Assembly: GCA_030765045.1 (NCBI GenBank)
Contig: CM060962.1
Coordinates: 266,899,330 to 266,963,329, forward strand
Reading direction: 5' to 3'
Source of the DNA: Tenodera sinensis
Taxonomy: Eukaryota > Arthropoda > Insecta > Mantodea > Mantidae
DNA length: 64,000 nt
Shown here: piece by piece, positions 1 to 11,660 of the stretch
Layout of the letters: each line of letters opens with the position of its first letter
Position numbering within the stretch: position 1 is the stretch's first letter
The notes under the pieces: model-generated
What the model was told of the DNA's origin: nothing
Databases searched by the model: none
The model's input: the letters and a program-made list of their open reading frames with translations, nothing else
Position numbers and translations under genes: made by a program

Positions 1-683
1 CAGTTCGATCTGAATCAACATTTCCATGTAGTATTCAATCCGGAATAAGAACTCAAATCGATTTGAATTCCGCATGTAAAGGTAGTGACTTCCATATTAT
101 ACAATTAATAATTACTTTGTGGCTTGTTTAATTTAAAATCAAATCAAAGTTGTCAGACCTCAGATCATGGCGTAGGATGAATGAACAATTGAATGTGTTA
201 AACCCCGTGACACAACAGTCCAACTAGGCCAAGGCCTACCGCCCGACCGCTGCATCCCCCACCTCTGCCCATTACAATTAATGTGTTACGAAATACTATT
301 CAAGATACCAGCAATGGGGATCGGGATACTGCGTAACCTCAAAATGAGCCAAAATCAGAAAACAGCAGACCTTTCTTTCAGGACATAATTGAATTATAAT
401 CGACACTATTAAAATATTGGTATGCATTGTTAAAAATACAATTGGATAACACAATATATGAATCACTTTAGACTGAGACTACTTCGGTGCAGTAACTTTC
501 TACTGACGTTTTATCCAATAAAAGAGCTTCCTTACAAGCAAACTGTAAGATAAACGACCGTGATTGATTGAGATATTAGCTAAATATTAATGACAATATC
601 AAATATGTGCAGAATCAGTGGAGTAATCCACCTACTTTATTCTAATCATAATGTGTTTATTCTTATCTAAATAGTCTTATCTA
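1..683. other. no gene seen
   Basis: AT-rich DNA with no long open frame, no RNA gene and no recognisable repeat end. I see nothing to annotate here. Confidence 0.6.
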
Positions 684-1094
684 TTACCTACCTACCTACA
701 TACCTACCCACCTACCTACCTACATATCTACCTACCTACCTCCCCACCTACCTACCTACCTACCTCACTCACTCCCTCCCTGCCTGCCTCCCTGTCTGCC
801 TGCCTACCTACCCACCTACCTACCTACCTCCCCACCTACCTACCTACATATCCACCTACCTACCTACCTCCCTCCCTCCCTCCATGCCTGCCTGCCTGCC
901 TACCTACCCACCTACCTACCTACCTACCTAGCTATCTCTCTGTCTGTCGGTCTCTCCGTCTGTCTGTCTGTCTGTCTACCTACCTACATGTCTGTCTGTC
1001 CGTCCGTCCGTCCGTCCGTCTGTCCGTCTCTCTGTCCGTCTGTCTGTCCGTCTGTCTGTCCGTGTGTCTGTCCGTCTGTCTGTCTATCTATCCA
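684..1094. repeat. CCTA/TGTC tetranucleotide microsatellite mosaic
   Basis: A pyrimidine-rich block in which CCTA units give way to CCTG/CTCC units and then to TGTC and CCGT units. The order of variants suggests several rounds of slippage rather than one expansion. No coding potential. Confidence 0.95.
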
Positions 1095-1234
1095 ATCTTG
1101 TTTATCTATATAAACTTATTTATATAAAACAATTTAAACGTATTTATCTGTGAAATCTTATACCCATCTAATCGTATATATCAGTCTAATCTCATCTACC
1201 TAAACCAATGTGTGTATCTAGCTATGTTAACCAT

Positions 1235-1620
1235 GTATCTCCCATTCCTCCCTCCATTTCTCCCACCCTGCTTCCCTACCTCTCTCCCACCCACCTCGCT
1301 CCCTCCGTCCATCCCTCCACTTCTACCTCTCTCCCACCCTGCTTCGCTCCCTCCGTCCATCCCTCCATTTCTACCTCTCTCCCTCCCTTCCTCCATCCCT
1401 CCACCCCTCCATCCATCCCTACCTTCCTCCCTCCATACCACCCACCATCCCTCCCTTCCGTCCGTCCGTTCCTCCCTCCATCTATCTCTCCCTCTCTCTC
1501 CTTCCCTCCCTCCATCCAAGCGAATCGTATCTGAGTATTCATATATCAACCATCAACCGTTCCTCCCTCCACCCCTCCCTCTCTCTCTCTCCCTCCCTTC
1601 GTCCAACCAATCGATTCCTA
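1235..1620. repeat. CCCTCC-type pyrimidine minisatellite
   Basis: Low-complexity C/T-rich DNA. Inside it a unit of about 50 bp (CGCTCCCTCCGTCCATCCCT plus flanks) is repeated nearly exactly around 1300 and 1350. A second duplicated motif containing TATCTGARTATTCATAT occurs near 1530 and 1618. Open frames on both strands here (up to 137 codons, Pro/Ser-rich or Gly/Arg-rich) are composition artefacts. Confidence 0.9.
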
Positions 1621-1625
1621 TCTGA

Positions 1626-3690
1626 ATATTCATATTTCACCCACGTGTTATTTCATCTATATCATCTAATCTATCTCATCTCGTCTATCTATATCTTCTA
1701 ATCTATCTAATCTCGTCTATCTCACGTCTCTGTTCCCACCTACCCAGCCGCCTACACACCCATCTACTCACTCTCCTACCTACCCAGCTACGAGCATATC
1801 CATCGCCTCACTATTCACCACAGTTGCATAGTCTATGTCTCTGAAAACGTCACAATTTCATCCTTTCAAATAAAATTTGGTAGCAACATTTCAGAAGATA
1901 AAGTTTCGTGCTATTATGATAAACGTCTGATAAACGAAGAGGATAAGAGGCAAAATTGTATTATTACGTTAATTTACATCCCGTAGTGATGATAAGAAGA
2001 AAGGTTAACGATAGCAAATTAGTACAAATTGGAGAAATCCTCCCAAACGTTTCAGTGGGTATCAATTGGCCATCTCTAGAGATTATTATGCTAATAAAGA
2101 GGCGGTAAAATATAGCAGCAGAAAGGGCTGCAGAGAGGAAACAAGGCAAGAAAGAAATAAGAAATACCAAATAGACAAGAGTAACAATTTTCCTTAAGTA
2201 TGTGTTCCCATTAAAATACACTTTTAAACATTTGGTTTGAACGCTCTCATGACATTCTCTAACTATGATAAACTCCTTTATATATTAGAGAATCAATAAA
2301 ATACTGTACATTCGCATAAGTCTCTATCTCTCTCTGCCCACTCCTCGACTGGATATTTTAACTAAACCTTGCTTGTTATATATCTAGTTTTTGTTAATCG
2401 GATAATTCTTTGCCGAAATGCTTTTCCATTACACATTGCGTTATAGGTATAAAAGGAATACAGAGGGCTGAAGGGATTGAGAGTTCTTTTTATAAAAAAT
2501 AGGTGCCTACTTTGCAAGAAAAAGTTCTAATAGAGAATTTGCACTTGAAAAGGCATAAAGTATATGAAAATTCAACATAATAACAAATAACGTTCTGAAA
2601 GTGTCAAATGTAGGCCTGGGCAACTGGTGATCTCTGAGCGCAGGTCACTCACGGCCTTGTGTGATAACTTGTATCTAAATAAATCTTCTTTTCCTTTATA
2701 TGTACGGACCTAAACCAAAGTTTAATATCGCGATCTAAGTCCAAGTCCAAGAAGTGTGTTTATAAAGTTTCATTTCACATAAAAGTACATATTTTGTAAA
2801 GAAATATATGTGAATAAACATTTTTTACATAAATACATATTTTAGTCCTTTTCAGATGTCACATAAATAAATATTTTGGATGATTTTTCTACAAGAACAT
2901 ATATCTTAGCACTTTCCGCATTTTATTTACAGCATAAAACTTCTAATGACTTATGACTTATGAGAGTCATAAGAATTCATTAGTCATGGCGCTTGATATC
3001 TGCTGCTTCAGTTGCATGTACGAGCTGGGGAACTACCCTGAGATTGCATCATACATGACTGCTAAACCTGCCTAAGCAATGACGTAATATACTGAGCTCA
3101 GTATAGTATGTACCTATTAGTTACAACCAGCTCCATAAAGCAGTCGGGCGTGTTAATTAAAAATTGCCAAAAGTGAAATTGAGTGTACCTGAACGTCTGC
3201 ATCATTATGTACCTACCCGAGTTTAAAAACACTTTCACCACTGAGGGGAAAATACTATTTCTCCAGCCTTGTGCGAAATCTGTTAGTGTGGATCAACGTT
3301 CCCAGGTACTGCAACATTTGTCAGGAATTAAGCACGTAGCACCTGCCTGACATGCCGTAGTCTAGGTAAGTTCTTATAGGAGAATCAACATCATCCACTT
3401 CTTTTGGCATACTAAAACATTCAGAATTTTATTCAGACTTGTGTAGAACATTTAAATTTAACCTAAGTCACAGCTGATCAAATTTTCAATTTGGATAAAA
3501 CTTCTAACACAGTTGTGCAACGTCCTGGTAAAATCTGACACGGAAGGGCAAAAATCAGGTAGGAATCATCACAAGCTGTGAAGCATAAAATGTTACATGT
3601 GCCTACACAGTCAGTGCACCTGGATTTTAAATACCTTCAATGCTGATCTACCATATTTTGCTGTCATGAATAAGAGTGGATGAATACTGC
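1626..3690. other. no gene seen
   Basis: About 2 kb of AT-rich sequence with short ATCT-type runs at 1650-1730. No reading frame resembles a known protein, and I find no transposon end apart from the small hairpin at 2943-2983. Confidence 0.55.
2943..2983. repeat. short imperfect hairpin
   Basis: CTAATGA-CTTATGACT at 2943-2958 is answered by AGTCATAAG-AATTCATTAG at 2965-2983. This gives a stem of about 16 bp with a 3-nt bulge and a 6-nt loop. Function unknown; it may be the relic of a foldback element. Confidence 0.5.
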
Positions 3691-3904
3691 CAATGGATTC
3701 ATCATTTTGTAGCAGTAGTAAAGCCTTCTGCTCAAGCAAAGATCTTACTGGTCTAAGATGGAGACATCACACAAGGTTTAGCTGCCAAGGAGATATAGGA
3801 TTTTTTAACTGTCCCATTTATTTCCCACCTTTAACTCTAAAGGTCATTTCGGTGGCCTCTCCTGTGGCACATATTGTAAATCAACAAGACCTTACTCATC
3901 AAAC

Positions 3905-4098
3905 AGTGGTTTTGGATCCTTAGGGTTCTTGTACATTAAATTCACAGGGACATTCACACTGTCATTCATACTTCCAGACTCTGGGGAGGACAAGAAATTT
4001 TCTTGAGAAAAATTCCCAGTCCCCAGCCGGGAATCGAATCCGGGACCCCTTGGACAGCAGGTAGGTACTCTACCAACTGAGCTACGAGGCTGGTCTAT
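3905..4098 (-). mobile_element. tRNA-derived SINE, minus strand
   Basis: Read on the minus strand from about 4093, a tRNA-like head has an A-box region (TAGCTCAGTTGGTAGAG) and a B box (GGATTCGATTCCC). Next comes a body containing TCTGGAAGTATGAATGACAG and GTGAATGTCC. The same head-body arrangement, with the matching body motif ACTGGAGCTATGAATGTGGG, occurs on the plus strand at 24718-24890, so the two are one family. The insertion lies beside and probably within a pogo/Tigger-like transposase remnant. I could not identify target-site duplications with confidence. Confidence 0.75.
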
Positions 4099-4104
4099 AG
4101 GAAT

Positions 4105-4695
4105 TTGTGCGTATAAAATGCAGCCTTTGGATATGTCCATCTTCAAGGCTCTGAATACTTTCATGGGGTCGCAATTGAAACACGATTGAGATAATATCCC
4201 GGGAGGCGTGTTACAACAGAGCACATAGTAGTGCTGGAAGAAATAGCATTCCCAGGGGCGCAAGTGTTGAAACAGCAATCAATGGATTCAGAGACAGTGG
4301 ATTATGGCCGATAGATAGCTATGTTTTTACCAACGTTGACTTTGCTCCATCAGGCTGAGCCACCATCACCTGTCACTGCTCAACCTGAGCCTCTGGCGAC
4401 TGTTGCCAATCAGCCTAAAGATAAGGTACACACAGACGCAGCATCCGTTACTTCTGTAGCTTCCATTCCAGGTCCTTCACATAAGTCACATATGACTCCT
4501 CCGTATGTTCCTGTTCAACGAATACTGCCTATTGCTTCATTCATTGCGGATGGTTCCAAAAGAACAATTACAAAGCGAGAGACAGCTTCAGGAGTAGTTC
4601 GCAGTGAAACTCCTCATAAAGACACACTACTAAAAGAAGTTAAAAAAATATGCTATTTTGCACGAGGTTTAACTTGGCTCCTAATTTTTAAATAG
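4105..4695 (+). pseudogene. pogo/Tigger-like (DDE_1) transposase, C-terminal remnant
   Basis: Three pieces in different frames line up with the C-terminal part of pogo/Tigger/jerky-like transposases. At about 4115-4190 the frame reads KMQPLDMSIFKAL, the usual HKMQPLD...F block that follows the catalytic domain. At 4275-4350 it reads AINGFRDSGLWPID followed by VFTNVDFAPS, the usual GFR.TGL.P....VF...DF block. From about 4351 to 4695 a frame one base away carries a Pro/Ser-rich, then basic tail ending near ETPHKDTLLKEVKK, as is normal for the family C-terminus. At least two frameshifts and a stop separate the pieces. The catalytic core is missing upstream, where a minus-strand SINE sits. The 124-codon open frame starting at 4321 is therefore the tail of a dead transposase, not a separate gene. 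Confidence 0.75.
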
Positions 4696-4971
4696 AGAAA
4701 GAAATAGGTCTCTTTCTAAGTCGCCCCTCTTTTATGGCGAACCAGGCAGGGTAGACACACCAGTGGCGGGTGATCCTTCTTCATTGTCACATTGACAACT
4801 GATACTTCACTTGCAAGAGTTGCAACACCACTGATGCCAACTTACCCTCATACCACCGTAGGTATTAGGTAGGCCATCTTCCCCCAGTTTTCCACTTTGA
4901 TAGTCACCAAGGAAGGTGAAGCAGGGGAATATATTCGCACCTGGTGAATGCTGTTTTTCAGGGCTGTGTTA

Positions 4972-5128
4972 GATGCACAGTTTTTATCCACTCTAACCTA
5001 GTTCATTTCATTGACATTCCATATTTTGGATACACAGTTTTTAGCCGCTACAGTCTAGTTCTTTTTATTGACATTCCATATGTTCGATGCACAGTTCTTA
5101 ACCACACCAGTCTAGTGCTACAGCTCTG
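4972..5128. repeat. 57-bp tandem repeat, 2.7 copies
   Basis: Units begin at 4972, 5029 and 5086, each starting GATRCACAGTT and containing TTGACATTCCATAT (absent from the truncated third unit). The period is exactly 57 bp (19 codons), so one plus-strand frame stays open and repeats the peptide motif FIDIPY. Copies differ by point changes only. No protein family recognised. Confidence 0.85.
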
Positions 5129-5444
5129 GATAATGCTAGACTGCCAGTCCGCAGTCTGGACTTAGGAAAATTGATTTAACGAGAAATCATTACAAACTGT
5201 GGTATTTTTAGTTGCTCAACGGTGTTTTCCCCTAGTATTTTCTAGTATTTTTAATATATACAATATTTTTGTTTGTTTTTGCATTTATAGTGTCCTGGGA
5301 CCCTTAAGTAACTCTTTAAGTGTCTTGTGTAATATTTAAGGCTATTGGGCAAATGTAATAAACCGTCAAACTGCGAGAAACGTCGGGTTTTTCGGCTATA
5401 GTAAAACTTGCCTAAACCCTATATTCCGGAAACCTGGACAAACG

Positions 5445-5467
5445 AAAAAAAAAAAAAAAAAAAAAAA
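5445..5467. repeat. poly-A tract (23 bp)
   Basis: Uninterrupted run of A lying about 45 bp upstream of a tRNA-like SINE head. It could be the tail of an older retroposed sequence to its left, but I cannot identify that sequence. Confidence 0.8.
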
Positions 5468-5510
5468 TCTCGGAACGGATCTATTTTTTACGTTTAATAA
5501 TTCTTCCTAG

Positions 5511-5905
5511 GTCCTCTCCTTAGCGCGATGGTAGCGCTGCTGCTTACCAAGCGAGAGATCCGGGTTCGATTCCCGGTACCGTTGTGGGGATTTTCTTCCG
5601 CAGGAAGAGCTGGTCCGGGGTACACTCAGCCACCTTAGGTCCCTGAGGGATCAATTGAGCAGCTTCTTGATTGAAAAGTACCGATCCCTAGATGCGAAGA
5701 CCGCGTAACCGGCTGGGAGGAACCGGAGTGCTGACCACGTCCCACCTCCAGTACTGCACCCCACTCATGACGCCTGTAGTGGGTGGGCAGAGGTGGAGGA
5801 CGCAGCGGACGAGCGGTAGATCTTGGCCCGGAAAGGGATATTGGGCTCCAAAACGGAAAACTGCCTGGCATGGAGACGGAGTAACTTTCTGGAATCGTTT
5901 GCATG
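5511..5905 (+). mobile_element. tRNA-derived SINE, plus strand
   Basis: A tRNA-like head at about 5511-5583 carries an A-box region (TTAGCGCGATGGTAGCGC) and a canonical B box (GGGTTCGATTCCC). It is followed by a GC-rich body of about 320 bp that contrasts with the AT-rich flanks. The body includes GGATTTTCTTCCGCAGGAAG and ACTGCCTGGCATGGAGACGG. It has no poly-A tail and the 3' limit is approximate. The anticodon arm is not regular, so this is not a functional tRNA. Open frames on both strands of the body are due to GC content. Confidence 0.7.
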
Positions 5906-7045
5906 AATAACGGATTATTATATGCATCACTCATACAGGATAACCATTAATTTCAGTGCAGCTGTACTTAGTCTGAGTGTATAGAAGCCATGTATGTTGA
6001 TGCAGGATACAATTATCTTCTGTCGCGAAGTTGTAACCGAGCACTTTAACTGCAATTATTATGATGTGTAAGTTGAAAATACAGCATTAACATATAGTTG
6101 AGCTTATGTTATATTTCTAGACTTTTTATTTTAGAAATTTCCTGTTTGTAATTATCTGCGATCACAATTTTGTGCTGTGTTTTATTAAAATAAAAGCCTT
6201 TCTAAGACAGAAACTATGAAAACCGTAAAAATACCGGTTCAATCGCGTTCCATTTTAGACAATTGTTATTGTACTTTTATATGCGATATTTTAGTCTTGC
6301 ACTGTAGCGTATTAATAATCCGATGAAAAAATTTAATAAAGGTTTATATCAATGCCAACACATACATGAGTGAGGCGACGGGGAATGAAAGGGTCGTGAA
6401 AAATGGTAGGCTGTCGTTTTCGCTTCAATAAATATATTCAGAAGTTAGCTTTCAAAGCATATCTGAACTTGAGATGCGCGACATATTGTGTCGATAGAAG
6501 TTGTAGGCTTAGCAGTTTTACATTATACCTACACCCCAGTAATATACTTGTTTAATCAGCCTCTTGTTTTTCACGAATCACATCTTCAACTTTTCCATTC
6601 ACTGAAACTTTCTGTTGACGAAAATTGTGACTCAGTCCACTGGTTTCAGAATTTTAGAAACCATAATGAAAAACACGACACGTGTTCTGCCTCTCTTTGT
6701 ATATTATTCACAGTTATTCTTTGAACCTATGTAGTAATCACAAATCAAATAACAAAAACGTTACTGGAATTGCTGCAACTCTTTTGCTTGGAAGTAACAG
6801 AAATAAAATCAGAAACATATGCTAATCTTACATGCAAGTATAAAGGAACTTATTGCCTTGAAAGTCTTAAGAGAATATTAAGCTACATGATTAGTTTGTT
6901 GTTGAAAGTACACTTACCAATTGTAAGGCTAATAGTTCATTGATCTGGCGCTTTAAAAGATCTATTGCTATTTACTGCATCTGTTTGTAGCTCCGTGAAT
7001 AAAACTCACAGTGTATTAGAACATAGTATGTGCTATAACATTCTG
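5906..7045. other. no gene seen (dispersed repeat at 6118-6260)
   Basis: AT-rich sequence without a recognisable gene. The segment at about 6118-6260 is repeated in direct orientation at 7775-7918 (see that entry). Confidence 0.55.
6118..6260. repeat. dispersed repeat, copy 1 of 2
   Basis: About 140 bp that matches 7775-7918 at roughly 70 percent by eye. Shared landmarks are GATCACA, TATGTTTTAT/TGTGTTTTAT, TAAGACRGAAAC and CGTTCYCCATTT-like blocks in the same order. No coding content. It is probably part of a larger unclassified element. Confidence 0.55.
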
Positions 7046-7111
7046 TGCCACAGTCGGGAAGAGAACCTCAGATCTTCGGCTTTCCGTGGCGTTGCTCTGA
7101 GTTACCATGGA
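7046..7111 (-). mobile_element. degenerate tRNA-like SINE head, minus strand
   Basis: Read on the minus strand, the sequence runs CCATGGTAACTCAGAGC, then GCCGAAGATC, then GGTTCTCTTCCCGACTGTGG. It follows the tRNA-like core of the unit at 27630-27703 (CCATGGTAGCTTAATGG, GCGGAAGATC, GGTTCAAATCCCGACTATGG) but lacks part of the anticodon arm. I take it as a third, decayed member of that family. Confidence 0.45.
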
Positions 7112-7144
7112 AAAATACTGGCACCACATTTGAATCTAATTTTT

Positions 7145-7762
7145 ACTTTCTCTACTACGTATAGTAAGTAAAGGAAATTTTGTATTCCACCCAAAAATTC
7201 GAAAATTTTGATTTTCTTGAAAATGACTCTAATGATTTTGATTAAAATGCCATATGTTTAAGATATTTGTATGTCAAATTAAATGCATATTTTGAATTTT
7301 CTGGCTATAGCCCAGGTAGTCCTGCTTACTCTGGATGACTTTTGGATAACTCGTAAGCCATAAGAGATAAACAAAATCGTACTGCACAAAAAAATGTAGA
7401 TCTCGCTAAAACACACCATTTATGTCTGAATAAATGTTTTTGTAGAGTGAACCATGTTGGAGATATTCCATGTTATTTGTGTTAGTTTCGGGAACAACTT
7501 TTGCGAAATGGAACATCGTTGTTCACTTTTTATATGTTAAGCGTGCAAAGAGAACGGAATGTCAAAGCTTTAAAAGATTTGACTGTCGCTCAAAGTCTCC
7601 TGCATTCCCATATTCCTGTTGCACATCCAAGAAAACGAGCAATAAGGTAATTTCGGCAAATGTTTATGTCAACTAACACTAAGAAGATAGAAGGATAGTT
7701 TGTAAGAATGGTTAGTACAAGAGTAGAGAAAGTCATGTGAGTTCGTGAGTTCAACAAATCAG
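7145..7762 (+). mobile_element. family A repeat, plus strand, internally deleted
   Basis: Begins ACTTTCTCTACT and ends ...CAACAAATCAG, flanked on both sides by ATTTTT (7139-7144 and 7763-7768). Soon after TATTCCACCCAAAAATTCG the copy jumps to the AAAATTTTGATTTTCTTG block, so about 260 bp carrying the GT-rich segment are missing. The remainder follows the family order (TCTGGCTATAGCC, TTTACTCTGGATGACTTTT, CGTGCAAAGAGAACGGAAT). A 68-codon open frame at 7470-7676 is not supported as coding, because other copies are broken there. Confidence 0.85.
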
Positions 7763-7774
7763 ATTTTTATTTAT

Positions 7775-7918
7775 AGACTTTCACTTTAAATTATTCCCGC
7801 ATTGTAATTCTATGTGATCACATTTTTGTACTATGTTTTATGAAAATAATACCCTTTGTAAGACGGAAACCTGTAAAAACGGAAAACTAAATTTTATCGT
7901 TCTCCATTTCAGGCGGGT
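7775..7918. repeat. dispersed repeat, copy 2 of 2
   Basis: Directly repeated version of 6118-6260, starting with the shared GACTTT and ending near CTCCATTTCAGG. It lies immediately to the right of a family A insertion. Confidence 0.55.
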
Positions 7919-7919
7919 T

Positions 7920-9870
7920 TTACCGGAGTATATAATGGAAGCCCTTCTACAAATATTTTTCTCCATTAACGTGAAGAACCAGTTCTTTTTAAGGCTACTA
8001 TATTGAAGAATGGTAATGACAAGTGGGTTATTTAATATAATAGTAGCTTGCATATGAATAATAGTGCTATTTCTTGTGTCAATTTCTTTGTTAAAGCTTC
8101 TTATACTCTGTATTTATATATGAATGTAATATTAAATATTTTCAAATCCTTATGCTTTCTTAGTTATACAAATGTGTAAAAAAATTCAGTTAAAATCAAG
8201 AAAGTGTGCATAGAACTTTTTAGATCCACATGCTCTTCCTCAAGTCACTATTTCAAACATGATATAAATATTATTGGAAATTTTTTTTCCTGAAAAGAGG
8301 TTTTTAGGGTCGATAAATTACGTGAGAATTCGTGTTGCATTTGAGTTACAAAAGTTGCCTAAAATTGACATTTCAGGATTTCCCGGTTGTCTCACTCTTT
8401 TTTAACTCATTCCATTTTCACTCAAAGCACTGCTTAAAATTGTCTCCTTACTCCTCTGATAAGTTGACAAAGTATTCACTGGTATCCGTATTCTTTCTCG
8501 ATTTCAGATTTCTTCTTCAAACCCTTTTTAACTTCTCGAGTGACGGCCACTTTTTCCCCCAAAATATAAAATATAAGTTCTTGGACTGAACACGTGATTT
8601 ACTAAGAAATATAGTGACATTGATTTGCAACACACTGAACAGTAGCAAGCTTAAGCGACAAGTAAAGGCGCACGTGTTTTAAACAAGGGGATGTGGGAGT
8701 AGGTATAGAAGCTCAAGGCCGGAAGCTAGGAAAGCTATTCCATCCCCCAACTGCATTCCAACACTGAAACGGTGACCTCTTTTGCAGAAACACATGGACG
8801 AAATTATGTTAAATTTCTGTGTTTACATTAATTTTCGACTGGCATTTCTGAACAAAAAGTTGGAAATAACGAAAATTAAATTCGAATTGCATGTGAATTT
8901 TTTTACATTTCTTTAATGCAAAACTCAAGGGACCAAGAAAAATAGTCGAATTAACGACGAATTCCAAGCATAAACGTTCGAATTATCCAACAAACCATTG
9001 TAGTTATCGCAGTGTCTTAAAGGTCTGATTGGAGTTATTTATACATTTTAACACTTCTCAGCATTTAATATCCTTTTTTCCATTTATACTTCGCCTTTAA
9101 CTTAAATGATAATATCGGAGGCCTCTCCTCCGGAACATATCGGGCTTAGGGTCAGACAACGAACTCAAAAATTCAGTTTTTCATATAAACGCTGTTTTAT
9201 TATCAGAGCCATTACTTTTGACCACCAAATTATTATTTTGATATTTTCAATACGTTTTACACTTTTATGGAGATAGCGTTTGGTATTTTAATAAGAGCTT
9301 AGAGCCAGAAAACCTTAACTGAACTTAACATTCTCTGTTCCTAGCTTGTTGCTGGTTTTAAAGATTTCATGTTAAACGGAGTTAACGTTGGATGTGGAAG
9401 GGAACTGGGGAGGTAAATCACGATAATTTTATCCTTATGTTTAAAATCATGGTTGGTTTCATTGCTTACTGCTGACTAAAGAGTGCACCAGGTATCACAG
9501 TGCCGTTGGAATTAAATTGTTTGCTGAGCTGAGGGTGACTACATTAGTGATACTACCCCCTTCAAGTATGCTAGGTAGACATCATGTGATGTACAATGTT
9601 TCTTTTCTCAATGTAATGCATCACTCAAGGATAATAATCGTAAGCAAGACTCGTAGGCAATCTGAAGATATTTGTTGTGCACCATAACTCCAATGAGACG
9701 TCTAAATTACCAAAGGAAGTGATGAAGTGGACACCAGAAGGAAGAAATAGGAAAAGACCAAATGGAAACTGGATAAATGGAGCAAGAGAAGTTGAGAGTC
9801 ATTTTTGAGGAATAAGTAAATAATAAAAAGTTACACATATGGGTAAAATCTTGAAAGTATGCGCGTTCAG
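7920..9870. other. no gene seen
   Basis: AT-rich DNA. A stretch at about 9092-9145 (CCTTTAACTTAAAT...GGCCTCTCCTCCGGAACATAT) resembles 3829-3880 (CCTTTAACTCTAAAG...GGCCTCTCCTGTGGCACATAT) at about 70 percent, so a short unclassified dispersed repeat is present. No reading frame resembles a protein family. Confidence 0.5.
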
Positions 9871-9879
9871 CACCCACTT

Positions 9880-10005
9880 GCGTGCACGCGCGGAATTTTT
9901 TATAAAAATATTTGTTTTAGGAGATCCCAAAACATACATTTCCGCTGAAATATAGATATTGAATACTTGGGTGAAATACAATACTACCTCTACCTATTAT
10001 AGGTA
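9880..10005 (-). mobile_element. family A repeat fragment, minus strand
   Basis: On the minus strand this reads AGTATTGTATTTCACCC, then GCGGAAATGTATGTTTTG, then a TTTTTATAAAAAATTCCGCGCG block equivalent to the family start and its GGTCCGTGTG segment. Highly diverged and truncated just beyond the GT-rich block. Confidence 0.7.
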
Positions 10006-10621
10006 GGTCATAACTAAGTTAAATATGGATGCTTTGTTGAAAAAATTGTTTCCCTCCGAAACTAGCTCCAATTCTCTGCTTGGGCAAAGTGAGATTCGGC
10101 TGTATATTGTGCCGACCGATAGGAACGGAACATCAGCTTTAGGATTCGTTCACAATTACCTGCAGTTCATCTTCAAGCAGGGTCGAAGGTTGGTACCGTA
10201 GGAAGGAAAGTATTTTGTAGAGGAACATTTAAAGCCGGAACATAATCCATAGCAGGAAATCCCAGGGACCGGGAATCAGGTCTCGTCTTGTTGAATGGTA
10301 GTTCTAGGCCAAAAAGTGCAGCTCTACGTGATGGAGATTTCAATTAGAAGAAGGCGATCTCTTTCAATGGACCTTTAGTTCCGTGCTGAAAGAGGCAAGT
10401 TAAATCTTGTGTAAGAAGGAGACGCCGGTCATAAAGGAGCGGAAGGATATCAGAGGAGAAAATCAATTTCATTTCTTGCGGTCCAGTCCGAGCAAGAACG
10501 TATTTGTGGCTACCTACGTGGTATGCAGTTCTATACCTTTCTTAGCCTAGTTGCTGGTATGTATCTCATCTGATTCAAGTATCGTCGCAAAGCTTCAAGA
10601 CGATCTCAAATATTATCACTA

Positions 10622-11660
10622 TTAGGGATGCGCAAAACATAACTGAAGTAGCGAATGCAAAGTAACTACATAGTTACCGATTAACAGTTACAAAAGTAGT
10701 GACTACAAAGTATCTAGTTACCCAATAACGGATATCAAGTAACCAGTAACTGGTTATTCCGTTAACGGTTACCGAGTCTGTTAATATTGGTATGGCTTAT
10801 CAGCAACTACAGGTGGTTACCTAAACTCTTACGGGGCATTAACCTCCTCCGCAAGAAATCCTAAGTGGCTTATGGATCTAATGTACTGCAACAATTTGAC
10901 AAACTGGCGAATCTCACTCCTGACACCAGTGTGACAAAACGACAAAAGCCCGTCCAGTTACTTTTCTATCATTTCATTTTCCCTCCAACACGCCGGCCAC
11001 CGGATACTTCCCGAATCATCCGGAGAAAACCTCTTTTGGTTCAACCGCTCCTATGTCACATGTATGCTCGCGTGAGTGGTTTGGGAAAGTTTGACCGTGA
11101 GCACCTTTGATACGCGCCTCGCCCACTGTTGTTCATCACATATACACAGTCTCACGAGGCAGCCTGACCTTGAGCCTTTGTTTGCTCGCCGGCCTGGCAT
11201 GTGGTGTGAAGGAGTTTAGCCCCCGTCATTACTATGGTTTACCTAAAGTTCTACGAGAATATTTAGGTTGCTATATGCTTAACTTCAATCAGGTTTACGT
11301 TGGCAATAATGATGTATTTTACTTTGGTGTATGTGCATTATGTGATGTTATATATGTGCAGGAATGCCTCTTGATATTATAAATCACAGTAATAATCAAA
11401 GGTGGACACAGCTAGAGAAACTTCTTCGTGATTGCATCAAACAGCAAAGTAAGTCTGTATCAGCATCATTCATATCGAAACGTAGTTATAGCTCATCATT
11501 GCTAGTAACCATTGGTCTAATGCAAGTGCAAACGTGATAACCATGCAAAAACTTAATCGTTACTGGGAACTGTTACATGTAACAGTGAACGCACTGTAAC
11601 TACGGCAGTTAAAACCGTTAGCCGAAAATAACTACGTCACCTACCTAGTGACTAACTGGC
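10622..11660. mobile_element. degraded hAT-like element with GTTAC-rich ends
   Basis: The left part (10625-10780) starts TTAGGGATGCGCAAAA, which resembles hAT-type termini. It then carries many GTTAC/GTAAC motifs. The right part (about 11530-11650) carries the same motifs in inverted order and ends near GGCTTGCACCC. I see no transposase. An LTR remnant lies between the halves. The inverted relation is loose and the class is a guess from the terminus only. Confidence 0.35.
10930..11235 (-). mobile_element. decayed solo LTR of the 25.7 kb and 50.9 kb family
   Basis: Starts TGTGACAAAACGACAAAA like the LTRs at 25721 and 50883. At 11178-11210 it carries the shared block TTTGCTCGCCGGCCTGGCATG. The middle is deleted and the right terminus is degraded (CGTCATTACTATGG in place of ...GTCACA). 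Orientation is assigned from the better copies. No target duplication is visible because the right end is lost. Confidence 0.65.

Noticed and set aside
1196..1625. Pro/Ser-rich and Gly/Arg-rich open frames up to 137 codons
   Set aside because: They read through a C/T-rich minisatellite in all frames; no non-repetitive protein part.
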